A stretch of DNA of 64,000 nucleotides from positions 103,887-167,886 of the forward strand of contig NZ_JAGSXH010000001.1 of assembly GCF_018283645.1 (NCBI RefSeq). Reading direction: 5' to 3'. The stretch's first letter is position 1. The number at the start of each line of letters is the position of its first letter. The position numbers were made by a program, and so were the translations under genes. The stretch is from Actinocrinis puniceicyclus. Lineage in GTDB: Bacteria; Actinomycetota; Actinomycetes; Streptomycetales; Catenulisporaceae. The notes beneath the pieces were generated by a model, which had not been told where the DNA came from, made no database searches, and was given only the letters and a program-made list of their open reading frames with translations. Positions 15,484 through 24,713 of the stretch are shown here, in pieces.

Positions 15484-18141
15484 TCACGGCATGGGCACCG
15501 ACCAGATTCCGCGGCCGTGCGTGGCGACGTAAAGCGTCTTGCCGTCAGGGCTCGGCGTCAGGTAGACGGCGGCCGCCGTGGGCAGGTTGCCGTTCGCGGT
15601 GATGTCCGCCTGGCCCAGACGCTTCCAGTGGCCGAGGCCGTCCGCCTTCACGTCGTCCACGAAGACGCCGAGGTCCGTCGCGACGATGATCGTGCCGTCC
15701 GGGGCGACCAGCGTCCGGTTGGCAGGTGCGTCAGGGAACGAATCCGCCGCGGTGCTCGCGCCGCTCACGTCCGTCCAGGTCGCGCCGCCGTCCGTGGTAC
15801 GCCAGACGTGACCGTAACCGGCGCCCGGCGCCTCATGCCACGCGCGGGAGAAGCCGGAGAAGGTCACGTACGCGGTCGCGCCGCTCGTGTCGGCGGGATC
15901 GATGGTGACCCCGGAGATGTACCGGTTCGGGAAGTCGGACGGAAGCGTCAGCTGGTGCCAGGCGCCGCCGTAGTTGGTCAGGACGCCCCGGCCGAAGCTG
16001 CCGGACGGGTTGCACGTGCCGCACCAGCCGGCCCAGATCACGTGGTTCCGGCTGGCGATCGCGGTGATGGAGTGGCCCGCACCGGAGTCGGCGAGCTGCT
16101 GCCAGTCGGCGCCGGAGGTGGTGCTCCACGTCTTGGTGTCGCCCCAGACGTATTCGCCCGCCGCGACCCAGAAACCGGCGTCCAGGGTGTCCGCTGCGAA
16201 CGGCGCGATGAAGCGCGGGTTCGGGTCGCTCGGCGCGATGTTGGTGATCGCGGACGGGGTGCCGTCGTTGTTCGCCGTATAGCCGCAGTTGTTCGTCAGC
16301 TGCATGGTCAGGCCGACGTACTCGCCGACCGTCTGGCAGCCGTCGGCCGGGTTGACCAGCTGGTCGCCGCCGTCGCCGCCGAACGGCTCGCTCATCTGCC
16401 CGGCCGGGTTGAGCTGCTCGCTCACCGGCGTCGCGGTGCCCGGGTACGTGTACGTATATGTCGAGCCCTGCGGGGAGAGGAACGAGACTCCGTTGTCCTG
16501 CAATCCGCCCCACAAGGCAGTACCGCCGCTGGACAGGGTTCCGGCGCCCACCGAGTAGTACTGGAGCGTGCGCAGCGTGCCGCTCGCGTTGAGGTTCCGC
16601 CAACCGGGCGCGGTCTGGGTGGTCGGCCGCGCGTACACGCCGCCGTCGTTGCCCGCGTAGACCTCCGGCGCGTGGCCCGGCCAGGTGCTGAAGGCGAGCG
16701 CGTGCTGGTCCGAGTGCATCACGTTGCCGTCGCAGGTGTTCAGCGAGGGCGTGTAGCTGAAGCAGGGCATGCCGAAGTTCCAGTAGCGTCCGACGGTCTG
16801 CCAGCTCGCGCCGCCGTCGCGGGATTCGTAGAGCTCTTCGAGCCCGAGGTACACGTGGCCGGGGTCGGCCGGGTCGACGGCGAGGGACTGGTCGTACCAC
16901 GCCTGGACACCCGGCTGGTATCCGGGGCCGATGCGTGTGCGCTTCATCGCCGAGCCGCTGTTGGCCAGCACGCTGGAGGTGGCGATCTGGTTGTACGGAC
17001 CGTTGATGTCGCCCGAAGCGGAGACGTAGACGCCGGCCAGGACCGTGGTGGATCCGGCCTTGTTGAGCAAGGTCGGCGACTCCATCACCGCGTACAGGCG
17101 GGTGCCGTCCGCGGAGTACGCGAAGGTGGCGTTGCCGATCTCCTTCGGGTTGATCGCACCGGTCGGGTTCGCCAGGGACCAGGTGTTCCCGCCGTCGCGC
17201 GAGTAGTAGAAGCCGTTGTACGCCGCGCCGCTACGCCAAGCCACGTTCGCGACCAGCGACTCGCCCGAGCTGCCGGGCTGTACCGCCACGTCGGACGCGA
17301 CGTCCGCGAAGTAGCTGCTGACGCCGCAGCCGACGCCGGCGATGCCGATGCCGGCGCACGGGGCGAGCACCGCGGTCCACGTGGTCGCGGAGGATGCCGT
17401 CAGGGATCTGCGATAGACCCCGTGCGAGGTCACCGCGAAGACGTAGCCGGCCTGGGGATCGGCCCGCAGTTCGTGGATCGACACCCCGTCGAGCTCGCCG
17501 CCGCCCACGCGGTCGGCGGTGGAGAAGGTGCCCGTTGCCGGGTTGACGAGCCGGTAGACGCCGGAGCCCGCGTAGTTGTCCGAGGCCGTGGTGGCCTCGC
17601 CGGTGCCGAGCCAGAGCGAGCCGTCCGGCAGGACCGCGAGCGAGCCGACCGAGAGCGCCGGCAGGTGGTCGGCGATCGGCGTCCAGGTCGCGCCGTCGTC
17701 CGAGGACCGGAACACTCCGCCGTCCGCCCCGCCCGCGTACAGGACACCGGCGTGCGCGGGATCGACCGCGAGTGCCGCTATCCGGCCGGACGAATAGCCG
17801 GCGCCGCCGCCCGAATTGGACGCGTTGCGGTCGCGGTAGTGCAGCGAGTCAGAGTTGTAAGGCTGCGTAGTCGCTTCGGAGAACGTGGAGGTGCTGACCG
17901 GCATCTGCGTGACGTGATTCCACGCCGCCGTGTACGCGCCCGCGGTCACGGAACCGTCCGGGGAGAGGCGCGGGTCGTCGTACGCGCCCAGCGCGGCCAT
18001 CAGGTCGTCGGACTCGTCGCCCGCGGACCCGACGCTCGTGGTCTGACCCCCGCTCGGCGCAGCGCCCGCCGGACCCGCCGCCCAGGCCGTCGCCGCGACG
18101 ACGGCGCCGAGGGATACCGTGGCAACGGTTGTTCTTATCAT
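15484..18141 (-). CDS. Secreted Asp-box (BNR/GH74-like) beta-propeller protein
   Basis: The product is about 885 residues. The start at 18141 gives a classic signal peptide (M-I-R-T-T-V-A..., Ala-rich, likely cleavage near A-G-A-A-P). Asp-box motifs S/T-x-D-x-G-x-T/S-W recur: S-S-D-D-G-A-T-W, S-R-D-G-G-N-T-W, S-R-D-G-G-A-S-W and T-T-D-G-G-A-T-W. G-N-D-G-G-V-Y and G-D-G-G-D also occur. This layout matches secreted sialidase/xyloglucanase-type (GH74-like) propellers, which act on glycans, but no catalytic pair could be assigned, so the substrate is unknown. It ends Y-V-A-T-H-G-R-G-I-W, a common last blade. An upstream start at 18189 would put 16 extra residues before the signal peptide. Confidence 0.82.
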   Translation of the reverse strand: MIRTTVATVSLGAVVAATAWAAGPAGAAPSGGQTTSVGSAGDESDDLMAALGAYDDPRLSPDGSVTAGAYTAAWNHVTQMPVSTSTFSEATTQPYNSDSLHYRDRNASNSGGGAGYSSGRIAALAVDPAHAGVLYAGGADGGVFRSSDDGATWTPIADHLPALSVGSLAVLPDGSLWLGTGEATTASDNYAGSGVYRLVNPATGTFSTADRVGGGELDGVSIHELRADPQAGYVFAVTSHGVYRRSLTASSATTWTAVLAPCAGIGIAGVGCGVSSYFADVASDVAVQPGSSGESLVANVAWRSGAAYNGFYYSRDGGNTWSLANPTGAINPKEIGNATFAYSADGTRLYAVMESPTLLNKAGSTTVLAGVYVSASGDINGPYNQIATSSVLANSGSAMKRTRIGPGYQPGVQAWYDQSLAVDPADPGHVYLGLEELYESRDGGASWQTVGRYWNFGMPCFSYTPSLNTCDGNVMHSDQHALAFSTWPGHAPEVYAGNDGGVYARPTTQTAPGWRNLNASGTLRTLQYYSVGAGTLSSGGTALWGGLQDNGVSFLSPQGSTYTYTYPGTATPVSEQLNPAGQMSEPFGGDGGDQLVNPADGCQTVGEYVGLTMQLTNNCGYTANNDGTPSAITNIAPSDPNPRFIAPFAADTLDAGFWVAAGEYVWGDTKTWSTTSGADWQQLADSGAGHSITAIASRNHVIWAGWCGTCNPSGSFGRGVLTNYGGAWHQLTLPSDFPNRYISGVTIDPADTSGATAYVTFSGFSRAWHEAPGAGYGHVWRTTDGGATWTDVSGASTAADSFPDAPANRTLVAPDGTIIVATDLGVFVDDVKADGLGHWKRLGQADITANGNLPTAAAVYLTPSPDGKTLYVATHGRGIWSVPMP

Positions 18142-18319
18142 CGTTTTTCTTTTCCCGGCGTTGCCGGGTCTCCAGGCCGATCGGCCCATGAGTGCTCCTG
18201 TCCGGGCGGGTCCGGGCCTGGTGGGCCTGCCCGCCGCCTCGAAGGGTGGCCCGCCGCCGGCTGCCAGCCGAACCCCCGCCGCGACTACCCACCAATCGCA
18301 GCGGGGGCCCGGCCCGTAC

Positions 18320-18372
18320 AGCGGATCCCGCGTCCGTGGTCCGTGTACACGGACGCGTGCTCGGGATCCGCT
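18320..18372. repeat. Complex inverted repeat with internal 16-bp palindrome
   Basis: The outer 11-bp arms (18320-18330, 18362-18372) and inner 8-bp arms (18331-18338, 18348-18355) pair perfectly around a 6-base bulge. Within it, GTCCGTGTACACGGAC (18339-18354) is a perfect palindrome of operator size. It lies about 200 bp upstream of the secreted propeller gene. Confidence 0.6.
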
Positions 18373-18520
18373 GTGCGCCCGCGCCGACCGCGGGTCGGCA
18401 TCGGGCGCAGGCTCCGGTTTCGTCTCCGTCCTGAGCGGGACGCACGAATCGCAGCCGGCCTACGAGCAAAAGGCGCCGCACGCGCTCCGCCCGTTACGCT
18501 TCCGGCGCGGGCGAGCGTTC

Positions 18521-18592
18521 GGGCCGGTCGGGCCGGTCGGGCCGGTCGGGCCGGTCGGGCCGGTCGGGCCGGTCGGGCCGGTCGGGCCGGTT
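18521..18592. repeat. 9-bp tandem repeat, about eight units
   Basis: The unit GGGCCGGTC is repeated seven times perfectly, with a near-perfect eighth. Because the period is a multiple of three it creates Gly-Pro-Val (plus) or Thr-Gly-Pro (minus) open frames, which are not supported as genes. Confidence 0.85.
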
Positions 18593-18707
18593 TCGCGGCG
18601 GATCGCCGAGAGGCCGAATTCCACGGTGGCGCGGCGCCGGGTCTTTCGCAGGCCGCTCAAGCGGCGCCGGCTGAGGGGCTATCCGCTGAAACCGGCTCAG
18701 AAGCCCT

Positions 18708-19181
18708 CTAAGCGAGGCATTCTGGCAGCCGGCCGCCGCCGTAGGCCGCCATGTCTGCGATCGCGGCGGCCAGGTCTACCGGGCTGCCGGGAGCGCCGCC
18801 ACGGATTTCGGCGTATGCGCGGTGCAGATTGCCGACCAGCCGCTCGGTGTTGAGCAGCGCCCGGAAGGTGCCGAGGTCCGCGCGCCGGGCGGCCTCCAGC
18901 GGGGTGAGGCCGGCGGCGTAGGCGTCCCGGGCCAGGTTCTCCAGCCGCAGCAGGTACTGCTGCGTCGTGTCGATCGCGCTCGCGTCGGTGACCGGGCCGT
19001 GTCCGGCCACGATGACGTCCGGCGCGAAGGCGCGCAGCCGGTCGAGCGCCTGTCGGACGTCATCGGGAATTTCAGGACCCCACTGCTTGGCGACTGGGCG
19101 ACTGGGCGACTGGGCGCGGTGGGACCGGTTCACGGTGATATGGGCCGGCACGCCGCGGTTGCGTGAGGCACTGTCATCCAC
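18708..19181 (-). pseudogene. C-terminal remnant of a metallo-beta-lactamase-fold hydrolase
   Basis: The frame reads P-D-V-I-V-A-G-H-G-P-V-T followed by a helical tail (Y-L-L-R-L-E-N-L-A-R-D-A-Y...N-L-H-R-A-Y-A-E), which is the C-terminal part of MBL-fold hydrolases including the last metal-site His. The upstream domain with the HxHxDH motif is missing, and none is seen in other frames nearby. An 8-bp tandem repeat (19091-19114) sits at the point where homology stops. It looks like a truncated, non-functional gene; the first 30 or so codons of the open frame are probably not ancestral. Confidence 0.6.
19091..19114. repeat. 8-bp tandem repeat, three units
   Basis: CGACTGGG is repeated three times at the 5' break of the MBL-fold remnant. 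A period of 8 shifts the frame with every unit gained or lost. Confidence 0.7.
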
Positions 19182-19365
19182 CGGATTCCCGGTGTCGAAG
19201 GCAATGGACTACTACAGCGCGGCGATCGCGCTGCGCTGGAAGAGGTGCCTGCGGCCGGCGGCGTTGGGCCTGCCGGTCGGCTGAAGCAGGGATCGTGCGC
19301 CACTCGGCCGAGGCGCTGTGTCCCTGCCGATCAGGCACGTGGTGCCGCTGCTGGGCCGCGATCGG

Positions 19366-20178
19366 TCAGTGCGTGGCGATCAGGATTCCGCCGAGGCAGC
19401 TGATCTGGAAGGCGCCGTGTCGGGCGATAGTGTCGGCGGTGATCTGGGCGGCACGTTCGATCGTCTGGTCAAAGGGGACGCCGCTTTGGTCGGCCCAGGC
19501 GCGGTAGGAGGCCATGTGGGCGGTGACGGGGGCGGGGTCGGTGACGGTGATTGTGCCGGGCAGGGTGATGACTCGGATGTCGTGGAAGCGGCGGCCCAGG
19601 CAGGCCGGGGCGTCTTCGAGGGTGAAGCGGGCGGAGAGTAATACGCGGGCGGGTCCGTCGTTGACGCCAAGGACGTCGCCTGCGGCGCGGATCCACAACT
19701 GGTCGAGTTCGGCTTTGTCGGTGGCGGAGTTGGTGGAGGCGATCAGCATTCCGCCGGGGTGCAGGGCGCGGTGGGCTTCGGCGATGGCCTGGTCGATGTC
19801 GGGGACGTGGTAGAGCATGTGCATAGCCAGGACGGCTGCGGCGGCGTGGTCGGCGACGGGTAGGTGTTGGGCGTCGGCGACGACGACGGGGCCGGGGACG
19901 CCAGCGAGGATGCCGGGGGCGATGTCCATGCCGAGCACGTGCAAGTCGCTACGGTTTTGGCGCAGGCGGCGGATGAAGGTGCCGTTGCCGCAGCCCATGT
20001 CCAAGACCAGGCCGCGCACGAGCGCGAGTTCGTGTTCGACGAGGCCGGGCAGGTCGTACTGGGGCTGCTGGAAGCGGTACAGCGACTGGCGAGCGGCCAG
20101 GTCCCGGTCGGTGGCGTAGGCGGAGCCTGCGAGGGTGGCTCGGTTGGTGACGGCGTCGTGCTGCGCGGGTGCGGTCAT
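19366..20178 (-). CDS. Class I SAM-dependent methyltransferase
   Basis: This 270-residue protein has the SAM-binding motif V-L-D-M-G-C-G-N-G-T-F (motif I), G-M-D-I-A-P (acidic loop), V-A-D-A-Q-H-L-P (motif II) and a M-L-Y-H-V-P-D segment, the usual order in UbiE/type 11 methyltransferases. The substrate cannot be predicted. The ATG at 20178 has GGAG 8 bases upstream; a GTG two codons earlier overlaps the stop of the preceding regulator remnant, so the two were coupled. Such regulator-methyltransferase pairs are frequent in actinobacteria. Confidence 0.85.
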   Translation of the reverse strand: MTAPAQHDAVTNRATLAGSAYATDRDLAARQSLYRFQQPQYDLPGLVEHELALVRGLVLDMGCGNGTFIRRLRQNRSDLHVLGMDIAPGILAGVPGPVVVADAQHLPVADHAAAAVLAMHMLYHVPDIDQAIAEAHRALHPGGMLIASTNSATDKAELDQLWIRAAGDVLGVNDGPARVLLSARFTLEDAPACLGRRFHDIRVITLPGTITVTDPAPVTAHMASYRAWADQSGVPFDQTIERAAQITADTIARHGAFQISCLGGILIATH

Positions 20179-20180
20179 GT

Positions 20181-20878
20181 TCACGGCTCCGTCGGGTCGG
20201 GTGCTGGCAGCGCCGGGCGCGCGAATGCGTGGATCTCCTCGCGTAGCCCCAGTATCGCGGGCGAGCGGCTGTAGGCGGGCTGCGCCAGGGTAGAGCTCAG
20301 GGTGCGCATGCGGGTACGGATGCTGGCGGTGCGCCGCTCGATCGGAGTGGCCAGGACGTAGCCGAGTTTCTCGGCGACGGCGTCGATCTCGCCGCCGTCC
20401 AGGTGCGCGGCGGCCAGGTCCAGGTGGGCGGCCAGCAGGTCGCCGGAGGACTGGTCGACGTTCGCCGCGCCCTGATACAGGCGGATCGCCTCGGTGGAGT
20501 GCTCTACCGCGCGGCGCAGGTGGGTCTTGCCGCCCAGGGCGAGGTAGGTGGTTCCGGCGTAGACGGCCTGCTTCGCGGCGGGGAAGGTGAACACCCCGGC
20601 CAGCTCGTCCGGCGCGCTCATCGCCGCGCGGGCGTCGGCGGCGTCGCCGAGGGCCGCGAGCGCGCGGGGTGCGTCGCCGCTCCTGGCCAGAGCGCGCGCT
20701 TCGAGCCCGGCGAGGCGGGCGCCGATGCTGCCGGGGATCGGGTAGCGGCGGCCGGCTCGGGCGTAGTCGGCGGCCTGGTGGTCGTGGTTGTCCCAGTAGG
20801 CGATCAGGGACTGGATGGAGAAGACCCAGGCGCGAAGCCCGTGGTGCCCGGCCAGGTGTAGGGCGCGTCTACGCTCGG
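20181..20878 (-). pseudogene. N-terminally truncated XRE/TPR-type transcriptional regulator
   Basis: The minus frame reads H-H-G-L-R-A-W...I-Q-S-L-I-A-Y-W-D...[10 protein letters not shown] and continues through A-G-V-F-T-F-P into a helical C-terminus that ends by overlapping the methyltransferase start. This is the C-terminal TPR-like half of the XRE regulators that commonly precede such methyltransferases. The helix-turn-helix half is missing, and no ATG or GTG occurs in frame between the upstream stop near 20960 and an internal ATG at 20621. Only a 146-residue product from 20621 could be made. It is best described as a broken gene. Confidence 0.6.
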
Positions 20879-21091
20879 CGAGGGGGTCACGGTCACGATG
20901 GCTCCTGTTGCGATGCCTGCGGGCGAGCGGACGAGCGGACGGGCGGACGTGAGAATCAGATCATGCCGATGGTGGCATGCGTCCCCTCGTTCCGGTGCGC
21001 AGTCGGGGCGCAATGGCGGAGAGGAAAGCAAACGGCCCGGCGCGCTGTTGCCTGTAGGGTCAACGCACTGCACCCGGGAAGCGATGAAACG

Positions 21092-22123
21092 ATGGAATAC
21101 TCCCTGCTCGACGTGGCCTTGGTAGGCGCCGAAGAGAATCCGGCCGCTGCCCTGCACGGCGCGGTCCCGCTCGCGCAGGCCGCCGAGCGCGGCGGCTACC
21201 GGCGTGTCTGGTACGCCGAGCACCACAACATGCCGCAGATCGCCTCGGCGGCCACGAGCGTGCTGATCGCGCACGTGGCCGCGCACACCGAGCGCATCCG
21301 GCTCGGCGCGGGCGGGGTCATGCTGCCGAATCACGCGCCGCTGGTGATCGCCGAGCAGTTCGGCACGCTGGCCGCCCTGCATCCCGGACGCATCGACCTG
21401 GGTCTCGGCCGGGCGCCCGGCACGGACCAGAACACGCTGCGCGCCCTTCGCCGCACTGCGCAGGCCGCCGACGACTTCCCGCAGGACGTGCTCGAACTCC
21501 AGGGTTATCTCACCGGCCGCTCCCGCGTCCCGGGGGTGCGCGCCACTCCGGGCGACGGGTCGAACGTACCGCTGTACATCCTCGGCTCCTCGCTCTTCGG
21601 CGCCCGCCTGGCCGCGGCGCTCGGGCTGCCGTACGCGTTCGCCTCGCATTTCGCCCCGGCCGCGCTGGACGCGGCCGCCGCGACCTACCGCGCCGAGTTC
21701 CAGCCGACCGCGCAGCAGCCCGAGCCGCACCTGATCGTCGCCGCGAACCTGATCGCGGCCGAGTCCGAGCAGGAGGCGGACGCCCAGTTGCAGGCGGCGC
21801 TGCGGTGGCGGGCCCGGCGGTTCCTCGCCCCGGACGCGCGGCTGACCGACGCGGAACTCGACGCGCTGCTCGACGCGCCGGCCGGCCGGCAAATACGATC
21901 AATGACCAGCTGCACGGCCGCGGGGACGCCCCTCCAGGCGCACGCATACCTCGCGCGACTGGCCGCGCGTACCGCCGCCGACGAGTTGATCCTCTCCCCC
22001 GCGGCGCCGCGCCGGGCCGACCGCCTCCGCGCCGTCGAACTCGTCACCGCGCCCGCGCCCCCTTCCGGCACGACGCCGGCGACGACGCCGGGGACTCGGG
22101 TATCGACGTCCGCAGTGCTCTGA
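21092..22123 (+). CDS. LLM-class flavin-dependent oxidoreductase
   Basis: This 343-residue bacterial luciferase-like monooxygenase family protein has [32 protein letters not shown] and [17 protein letters not shown], all typical landmarks of the MsnO8-type subgroup. It uses FMN (or F420); the substrate is unknown. The ribosome site is weak. A Thr/Pro-rich tail follows the domain. It stands alone downstream of the truncated regulator, which is transcribed the other way. Confidence 0.88.
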   Translation: MEYSLLDVALVGAEENPAAALHGAVPLAQAAERGGYRRVWYAEHHNMPQIASAATSVLIAHVAAHTERIRLGAGGVMLPNHAPLVIAEQFGTLAALHPGRIDLGLGRAPGTDQNTLRALRRTAQAADDFPQDVLELQGYLTGRSRVPGVRATPGDGSNVPLYILGSSLFGARLAAALGLPYAFASHFAPAALDAAAATYRAEFQPTAQQPEPHLIVAANLIAAESEQEADAQLQAALRWRARRFLAPDARLTDAELDALLDAPAGRQIRSMTSCTAAGTPLQAHAYLARLAARTAADELILSPAAPRRADRLRAVELVTAPAPPSGTTPATTPGTRVSTSAVL

Positions 22124-22578
22124 CAACGCTGAGGTTGGGCGCCTGCGGGCATTGAGATCCGGGCGTCGTACCGATCGGATTGCGCCAATCGCGCGAAAGT
22201 GGTGGCGAAACTCTGGCGCGCAGCCGCGGACCTTCACACCCCCGGCGAACGGCACGCCGGTTTCGCGCGAGTTTGGACGGGAAGCACCGCCGCGTTTCAG
22301 TCGAATATCAGCCGGTTAAGGCGCGTAGGCAGCTGGATCGTACACAACGCCAGCTGGTCCGTGTACGGCGCGCAACGCGGCGGCAATTCACGCTCCGGCG
22401 AGCTCCACTTTAGTTGTTTGTTCGATCAATGGTCAGACGATATGAAACTTGCCGACACAGTTGACAGAAAGTCAGCGAATTCATACGCTCAGCATCAGGG
22501 CTATGGGGAGGACGACAGGGTGTGAACGGCGTTTCCGGGCTGCGCGGGCGCTCGCGTCACGGCGAAAGCGGCTAGCGC
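22124..22578. promoter_or_regulatory. Gap with candidate promoter of the antiporter gene
   Basis: No supportable gene is present. A candidate promoter is TTGACA (22461-22466), a 17-base spacer and TACGCT (22484-22489), about 90 bp before the antiporter start. A 7-bp inverted repeat (22339-22345 and 22361-22367) lies upstream, and its right half shares the 12-mer TGGTCCGTGTAC with the palindrome at 18339. The stretch from 22300 to 22500 is less GC-rich than its surroundings. Confidence 0.45.
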
Positions 22579-23799
22579 ATGAGCACGCCGCCGCAGAGCA
22601 CGCCGCAGATCGGATCGCATCAGGCGCTGCGCCGCCTGCGCACCATGCTCGCGCTGGCGGCCGCCGGCCTCGGCGCGGCCACGCTGACGAACTCGCTCTC
22701 GCCCGGGAGACTGGACCCCGCGCGGCTCGGCCGATCGCAGAGCTATGATTTCGCGGTCCTGCTGCTGCTCGCGGTCGGGCTGTTCGCCAGCTGCCACGAC
22801 ATCTCGCCGCGCCAACTGCGCAGCAACACCCGCGTCGTGCTGGTCGCGATCACCGTCGGCGTGGCCGCCAAGGCCCTACTGACCGGGGCGGTCATGGTCG
22901 CGGTCTACCACGACCCGGCGTATCTGCTGCTCGGCATCGCCGTCGCGCAGATCGACCCGCTCTCCGTGGCCGTGATGCTCAGGCACAGCAGAATGTCGCC
23001 GCGCGCCAAATCGATCCTCACCGCGTGGGCCTCGTTCGACGACCCGGTCACCGTGCTGCTGACGGCCTACCTGGCCACGCCGCTGCTGCGCGGACGCCAC
23101 GCACCGCCCACGACGGGCGCGCTGTTCGTCACCGGCGGCCCGCACGCCTACCTGCTGAACCTCGGATACAACGCGCTGCTCGTCCTCGCGGCGCTGGCCG
23201 CCCGCGCGGCGCTGCGCAGGACGCCGGACGCGCGCGCACGCCGGGTCGCCGGCCTCGTCCTGCTCGCGGGCTTCCTCATCGTGGCGGCCCGCTTCGACCT
23301 GCTGCTGGGCATCGCGGCCGTCGGCCTGGTCTTCCGGCCCGGGATCGACGCCTGGATCGAGCGGGCCGTGAACGGCGCCTTCTGGCTGTCCTCCTTCGTC
23401 CTGGGGGTCTTCCTGGTCGGCGGGGCCGACCTGCCGGCCGGCCTGCTGCTGGGCGCGACCGCCTTCGCGGTGCAGATCCTGGTCGGCTCCGCGGTCGGAT
23501 TCCGCCTGCCGCGCGAGGACCGCACGCATCTGGCGCTCGGTCAGCAGAACGGCATCACGGCGATCACACTCGCGCTCGCGCTGCAGCCGTTCCTGCCGGC
23601 CGCGGTGCGGATCATCGGAGTCGCAGTACTCGTCATCAACACGGCATACATCGGCGTGAACGAGGTATGGCACCGGCCGCAGCGCACCCCGGTCCCGGAG
23701 ACGGCCGGGGACGCCGAAACCGCCTCCGACGAACCGTCCCCGGTCAAGCAGACCGCGGCGGAGATGTCTTATGGGTGCCCCGCGACCCAGCCGGGCTGA
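22579..23799 (+). CDS. Cation:proton antiporter (CPA1/NhaP-like)
   Basis: This 406-residue membrane protein has about 10-12 hydrophobic helices. A-Q-I-D-P-L-S-V-A-V and A-S-F-D-D-P-V-T-V-L-L match the two conserved half-helix segments carrying the ion-binding Asp residues of CPA antiporters. It would exchange Na+ or K+ for H+. The C-terminus is a short cytoplasmic tail. The start ATG is preceded by GGCTAGCGC with no strong ribosome site. The three-gene ATPase unit begins 69 bp after its stop. Confidence 0.85.
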   Translation: MSTPPQSTPQIGSHQALRRLRTMLALAAAGLGAATLTNSLSPGRLDPARLGRSQSYDFAVLLLLAVGLFASCHDISPRQLRSNTRVVLVAITVGVAAKALLTGAVMVAVYHDPAYLLLGIAVAQIDPLSVAVMLRHSRMSPRAKSILTAWASFDDPVTVLLTAYLATPLLRGRHAPPTTGALFVTGGPHAYLLNLGYNALLVLAALAARAALRRTPDARARRVAGLVLLAGFLIVAARFDLLLGIAAVGLVFRPGIDAWIERAVNGAFWLSSFVLGVFLVGGADLPAGLLLGATAFAVQILVGSAVGFRLPREDRTHLALGQQNGITAITLALALQPFLPAAVRIIGVAVLVINTAYIGVNEVWHRPQRTPVPETAGDAETASDEPSPVKQTAAEMSYGCPATQPG

Positions 23800-23867
23800 G
23801 CCCGCGGCGAAGTCGCGAGCGCGCGAAGCGGAACCCGCGCGGCGCGAAAGTGGATCAGATATCGTAC

Positions 23868-24713
23868 ATGCAAGGGCTAGTGGAGAGGGTGGGGCCCTTG
23901 CGTGTGTTCGGATTCGCCGCGCTGTTCGCGGCCGCGATCGGTTCGATCGTCTTCCTCACCGTGCTGCTCGGCGATTCGGGGAACTCCGCGGCCGACGACG
24001 CGCGGGCGGTCTACTGCCTGGCGCCGGCGAACACCTCGGCCCTGGTGCGGGCCGCCGCGGCGCTCGGACTGGCCGGCGCCGACCCGGCCGCGGGCCGCGT
24101 CGTCCTGGCGAACAGGCGGCTGACACCCGCGCAGTGGCGCGCGGCGCGCCCGGCCGATTTCGACCGGGCGTGCGCGGCGCTGTCGGCGCCGCAGTTCGCG
24201 AAGAACGATTACGGCGGCGGCAACAGCATCACCACGGGGTTGACAGTGCTCGTACAAGTCGGTGGCGGGGCGCTGCTCACGCTGGTGATCGACAACTACC
24301 GGATCGCCGCCGAACGCGGCCGCACGGACGCGGCCGGCCTGCGCGACGCCTGGCGCTCCTTCTCCCAGCAGGTCGCCGACTACGCCAAGGCCCGACTGGA
24401 CGTCGGGCCAATGGGCATTCCGCTGTTCGCACCAGTGGCGCAGCAGCGCGAGGACGTCGAGACCGCCCTGCGGGTGGTGGCCACGCGGCATCCGCGCTGG
24501 GGTACGCCGCGACGGCTCGCCGACGAGTTGCGCACCGGACCCCTCGGCGCCGACCTCGAGAGCGCTGGCAAGTGGCCCCCGGACGACGAGGAGCGGCCGA
24601 CACGCAAGAACACCTTCGACACCGTGAACAAGAGCCTTTCCGACCTCGGCGGCAGCGTGCTGCGGATCGCCGACGCCCTCGAAACCACTATTCGCCTCGG
24701 ACGCAGACCGTGA
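23868..24713 (+). CDS. Two-helix membrane protein of an ATPase gene cluster
   Basis: This 281-residue protein is not assigned to a family. There are two transmembrane helices: about residues 14-36 (F-G-F-A-A-L-F-A-A-A-I-G-S-I) and about 124-145 (T-G-L-T-V-L-V-Q-V-G-G-G-A-L-L-T-L-V-I). Between them is a probably extracytoplasmic segment of about 85 residues with two cysteines. The C-terminal 130 residues are soluble and helical (S-F-S-Q-Q-V-A-D-Y-A-K-A). The stop overlaps the next gene (GTGA). Candidate starts are ATG 23868, GTG 23850 and GTG 23880; none has a strong ribosome site. It may anchor or trigger the two following ATPases; this is inference. Confidence 0.65.
   Translation: MQGLVERVGPLRVFGFAALFAAAIGSIVFLTVLLGDSGNSAADDARAVYCLAPANTSALVRAAAALGLAGADPAAGRVVLANRRLTPAQWRAARPADFDRACAALSAPQFAKNDYGGGNSITTGLTVLVQVGGGALLTLVIDNYRIAAERGRTDAAGLRDAWRSFSQQVADYAKARLDVGPMGIPLFAPVAQQREDVETALRVVATRHPRWGTPRRLADELRTGPLGADLESAGKWPPDDEERPTRKNTFDTVNKSLSDLGGSVLRIADALETTIRLGRRP

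Larger units (their letters stand above)
18142..18707. other. Gene-free gap with palindromes and a tandem repeat
   Basis: No supportable gene lies here. The gap holds an inverted repeat (18320-18372) with an internal 16-bp palindrome, and a 9-bp tandem repeat (18521-18592). The promoter of the leftward secreted protein should be at its left end. Confidence 0.6.

Noticed and set aside
18521..18592. CRISPR-like array
   Set aside because: The 9-bp units are contiguous with no spacers; it is a simple tandem repeat.
18460..18660. Collagen-like Gly-Pro-Val / Thr-Gly-Pro repeat ORFs
   Set aside because: Produced by the 9-bp tandem repeat alone; no start signal or flanking domain supports a gene.
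15517..18711. A 1,064-codon plus-strand frame opposite the secreted propeller gene
   Set aside because: It is the antisense shadow of a high-GC gene; the opposite strand has a signal peptide and Asp-box motifs.
19182..19284. Plus-strand fragment reading M-D-Y-Y-S-A-A-I-A-L-R-W-K-R before a stop
   Set aside because: It looks protein-like and may be the tail of a lost gene, but it is too short and has no recognisable family or upstream part.
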